Source: Ureibacillus galli (GTDB lineage Bacteria > Bacillota > Bacilli > Bacillales_A > Planococcaceae). From it: a stretch of DNA of 44,441 nucleotides. Below the pieces are notes generated by a model. That model was not told the origin of the DNA. It saw only the letters and a list, made by a program, of their open reading frames with translations, and made no database searches. The translations under genes and the position numbers were made by a program. The stretch covers positions 1 to 44,441 of the forward strand of contig NZ_JACSQA010000028.1 of NCBI RefSeq assembly GCF_014836845.1, in the 5' to 3' direction. The number at the start of each line of letters is the position of its first letter. Position 1 is the first letter of the stretch. This document shows positions 42,693-44,441 of the stretch, piece by piece.

Positions 42693-43307
42693 ATGATTGC
42701 AATTCAACCGAAAAACAATAGTGAACGTGAAAATTATAAATTATTAACAGGCACCATTATTCCTAGGCCGATTGCTTTTGTAACAACGATTTCAGAAGAA
42801 GGAGTGGTTAACGGAGCCCCCTTTAGCTATTTTAATATCGTGTCCGCAAATCCTCCGTTAGTTTCGGTAGCTATACAAAGACCAAATGGGAATTTAAAGG
42901 ATACAGCACGTAACATATACAATAATGGCGAATTTGTTGTGCATATTGTAGACCAAAACAATGTAAAACAGGTGAACGAAACTGCAGCTAGCTTACCTTA
43001 TAATGAAAGTGAGCTTGAAATAGCAAATTTGTCTCAAGTTACAAGCGATATGATAAATGTACCTGGTATAAAAGAAGCGAAAGTTAGATTTGAGTGTAAA
43101 CTTGTCCAAGCGCTACCTTTAATTAATGAAGAAAATCCCGGAAGTGATTTATTTATAGGAGAAGTTGTTTTATTTCATATAGATGAATCAATTTTTGATC
43201 AAGACAAAGGATATATTGATGAACGTAGTTTAGATGCGGTTAGTCGTTTAGCAGGACAAAATTATGCCACTTTAGGTGATATATTTTCTATTGAAAGACC
43301 AAAGTGA
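42693..43307 (+). CDS. flavin reductase family protein (YwrF-like)
   Basis: A 204-residue FMN-binding split-barrel protein (flavin reductase-like domain). TGTIIPRPIAFVTTISEEG, NGAPFSYFNIVSANPP and GEFVVHIV are family marks. It may supply reduced flavin or act on quinones. GGGGGGAAA precedes the ATG. The next gene starts 23 bases after its stop. Confidence 0.88.
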   Translation: MIAIQPKNNSERENYKLLTGTIIPRPIAFVTTISEEGVVNGAPFSYFNIVSANPPLVSVAIQRPNGNLKDTARNIYNNGEFVVHIVDQNNVKQVNETAASLPYNESELEIANLSQVTSDMINVPGIKEAKVRFECKLVQALPLINEENPGSDLFIGEVVLFHIDESIFDQDKGYIDERSLDAVSRLAGQNYATLGDIFSIERPK

Positions 43308-43330
43308 TTGTTAATAAAGGAGAAAATGGA

Positions 43331-43939
43331 ATGCAACATATATTTAAAGAAGGAACAAGCCCTAATAAACCTGTTTTACTTCTATTACATGGTACAGGTG
43401 GGGATGAAAACGACCTACTGCCAATAGCAGATATTATAGATTCTGAAGCTTCTGTACTTAGTGTTAGAGGAAATGTTTTAGAAAACGGAATGCCTCGTTT
43501 TTTTAAACGTCTGGCTGAAGGTGTTTTTGATGAAGAAGATTTAATTTTTCGCACAAATGAACTAAATCAATTTTTAGATGAAGCTGCTAACCAATACCAA
43601 TTTGATCGTCATAATATTGTAGCAATCGGTTATTCTAATGGGGCAAATATAGCTGCAAGCTTACTGTTTCACATCCAAGATACGCTTAAAGGCGCTATTT
43701 TACATCACCCGATGGTTCCGAGAAGAGGGGTACAGTTACCGAATCTAGAAGGGACAAATATTTTTATTGCAGCTGGGGTAAATGATCCAATTTGTCCTCA
43801 ACAAGAATCTATTGAACTGAAGGAACTTTTAGAGAGTGCCGGTGCAAATGTTCAAGATCATTGGGAAAATAGAGGGCATCAATTAACGATGTCTGAAATT
43901 CAAACGGCTAAAGCATGGTATGAAAAAATTTATTTATAA
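43331..43939 (+). CDS. mhqD: carboxylesterase, MhqD-like
   Basis: A 202-residue alpha/beta hydrolase of the phospholipase/carboxylesterase family: HGTGGDE (20-26), nucleophile Ser102 in GYSNGA, Asp near 155 (VNDPICP) and His near 184 (NRGHQLT). In B. subtilis the mhqED operon pairs this hydrolase with a dioxygenase under MhqR. ATG 43331 with AAAGGAGA 7 bases upstream. Last gene of the block. Confidence 0.9.
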   Translation: MQHIFKEGTSPNKPVLLLLHGTGGDENDLLPIADIIDSEASVLSVRGNVLENGMPRFFKRLAEGVFDEEDLIFRTNELNQFLDEAANQYQFDRHNIVAIGYSNGANIAASLLFHIQDTLKGAILHHPMVPRRGVQLPNLEGTNIFIAAGVNDPICPQQESIELKELLESAGANVQDHWENRGHQLTMSEIQTAKAWYEKIYL

Positions 43940-43943
43940 TGAG

Positions 43944-43978
43944 ATTATCCCCATCAAAGTTGATGGGGATAATTTTTG
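43944..43978 (+). terminator. terminator ending the dioxygenase operon
   Basis: Perfect 13-bp arms ATTATCCCCATCA and TGATGGGGATAAT are followed by a T-run. Confidence 0.9.
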
Positions 43979-44076
43979 ATTAGATGGTTTATGGGATTAG
44001 AAATATTATTACTATAGGAAGAAAAACTATTATTTTAATTATAATATTTATAAATGAATAATTTTAAGAAATAGTG

Positions 44077-44105
44077 TTGACATGTTTTATATAAGAGTGT
44101 AATAT
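44077..44105 (+). promoter_or_regulatory. rRNA operon promoter P1
   Basis: TTGACA, 17-base spacer and TAATAT. Confidence 0.75.
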
Positions 44106-44158
44106 ATTAAAAGTCGCTGATGTGACTTCGATAATATATTAAATGATTAAAAAAGTTA

Positions 44159-44187
44159 TTGACTTTCATTTGATATATTGATATAAT
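44159..44187 (+). promoter_or_regulatory. rRNA operon promoter P2
   Basis: TTGACT, 17-base spacer and TATAAT. Confidence 0.82.
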
Positions 44188-44239
44188 TTAAAAGCTGTCC
44201 GGCTGACTCAGCAACGCGAAATATTTTCGGAAAAAGTTG

Positions 44240-44268
44240 TTGACATCAAATCGGTAGCGAGTTATAAT
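44240..44268 (+). promoter_or_regulatory. rRNA operon promoter P3
   Basis: TTGACA, 17-base spacer and TATAAT: a perfect sigma-A promoter, the one nearest the 16S gene. Confidence 0.9.
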
Positions 44269-44299
44269 ATAAGAGTTGCTGTTGAGAAACGGCATATGC

Positions 44300-44419
44300 A
44301 ATGAACCTTGAAAACTGAACAACAAAACGTTAATGAATATAGTTTCAACTTAATTGTTGAAACGAAATTTTGGACATCATTATGATGCCAGCAAAAATTT
44401 GAGCTTTATCAAATTTTCT
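44300..44419 (+). other. rRNA leader with antitermination and processing signals
   Basis: CCTTGAAAACTGAACA (from 44311) resembles the boxA-region sequence found before Bacillus rRNA genes. Hairpins follow at 44342-44363 (GTTTCAAC/GTTGAAAC), 44375-44387 (CATCAT/ATGATG) and 44394-44417 (AAAATTTGA/TCAAATTTT). The last sits directly before the mature 16S end and may be a processing stem. Confidence 0.65.
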
Positions 44420-44441
44420 TTTATGGAGAGTTTGATCCTGG
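44420..44441 (+). rRNA. 16S rRNA gene, 5' end only
   Basis: The last 22 bases, TTTATGGAGAGTTTGATCCTGG, are the 5' end of a Bacillota 16S rRNA, with the universal AGAGTTTGATCCTGG site. The rest lies outside the window. Confidence 0.97.

Noticed and set aside
1-44441. CRISPR arrays, tRNA genes, T-box or other classical riboswitches, complete insertion sequences
   Set aside because: No regularly spaced repeats, no tRNA-like cloverleaf, no T-box motif and no transposase with terminal repeats were seen on reading both strands by eye; a covariance-model scan would be needed to be certain.

Overview
The window looks like a chromosomal stretch from a low-GC, spore-forming Bacillota, most likely a Planococcaceae (Lysinibacillus/Solibacillus/Ureibacillus type). 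Reasons: AT-rich DNA, strong AGGAGG-type ribosome sites with many TTG/GTG starts, Fur-, cre- and MhqR-like operators of the Bacillus kind, a LytH-like sporulation peptidase, and an rRNA operon with three tandem promoters whose 16S gene begins in the last 22 bases. The genus is inference.

Layout. 1-6.9 kb: a broken universal stress protein gene behind a SulP transporter, a serine-recombinase-like protein that has lost its catalytic residues, an SDR/TetR divergent pair with a 16-bp palindrome and a cre-like site between them, and an MsbA-like ABC exporter. 6.0-11.8 kb: an AraC regulator, then a Fur-boxed catecholate-siderophore uptake operon (binding lipoprotein, two permeases, ATPase, esterase), laid out like btr-feuABC-ybbA of B. 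subtilis. 11.8-17.7 kb: YugN-like protein, a Ser/Thr kinase coupled to a tiny Ser/His/Arg-rich protein, a MarR-MFS pair, an unknown gene, a Gly/Pro/Phe-rich protein and a DinB-type protein.

17.8-27.3 kb: a catabolic island, almost all on the + strand: alpha/beta hydrolase, two AhpD/carboxymuconolactone-decarboxylase-like (CMD) proteins, CoA-transferase A and B, thiolase, short-chain fatty acid transporter, 3-hydroxyacyl-CoA dehydrogenase, an alcohol dehydrogenase gene broken by one TGA, and a cyclase-family hydrolase, with a DUF3870 gene on the opposite strand. Its first five genes have the same family order as pcaD-C-I-J-F of the beta-ketoadipate pathway, but the CMD proteins lack the usual cysteines and no ring-cleavage genes are present. 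The substrate is unknown, and this is the best candidate for an undescribed system.

27.6-34.8 kb: a YebE-like membrane protein, a DUF1643-like protein, and a reductive pyrimidine catabolism operon (N-carbamoyl amidohydrolase, dihydropyrimidinase, PreT, PreA). 35-39 kb: a DUF2087/GIY-YIG pair, a lipoprotein with a zinc-protease motif, a thioredoxin-like protein and LytH.

39-44 kb: a quinone/electrophile detoxification block (YceI, two MhqO-like dioxygenases, FMN reductase, flavin reductase, MhqD-like hydrolase) under two promoters. Each promoter is followed by one imperfect and one perfect ATCTCGAATTCGAGAT operator. The regulator gene itself is not in the window. The window ends in the rRNA operon leader.
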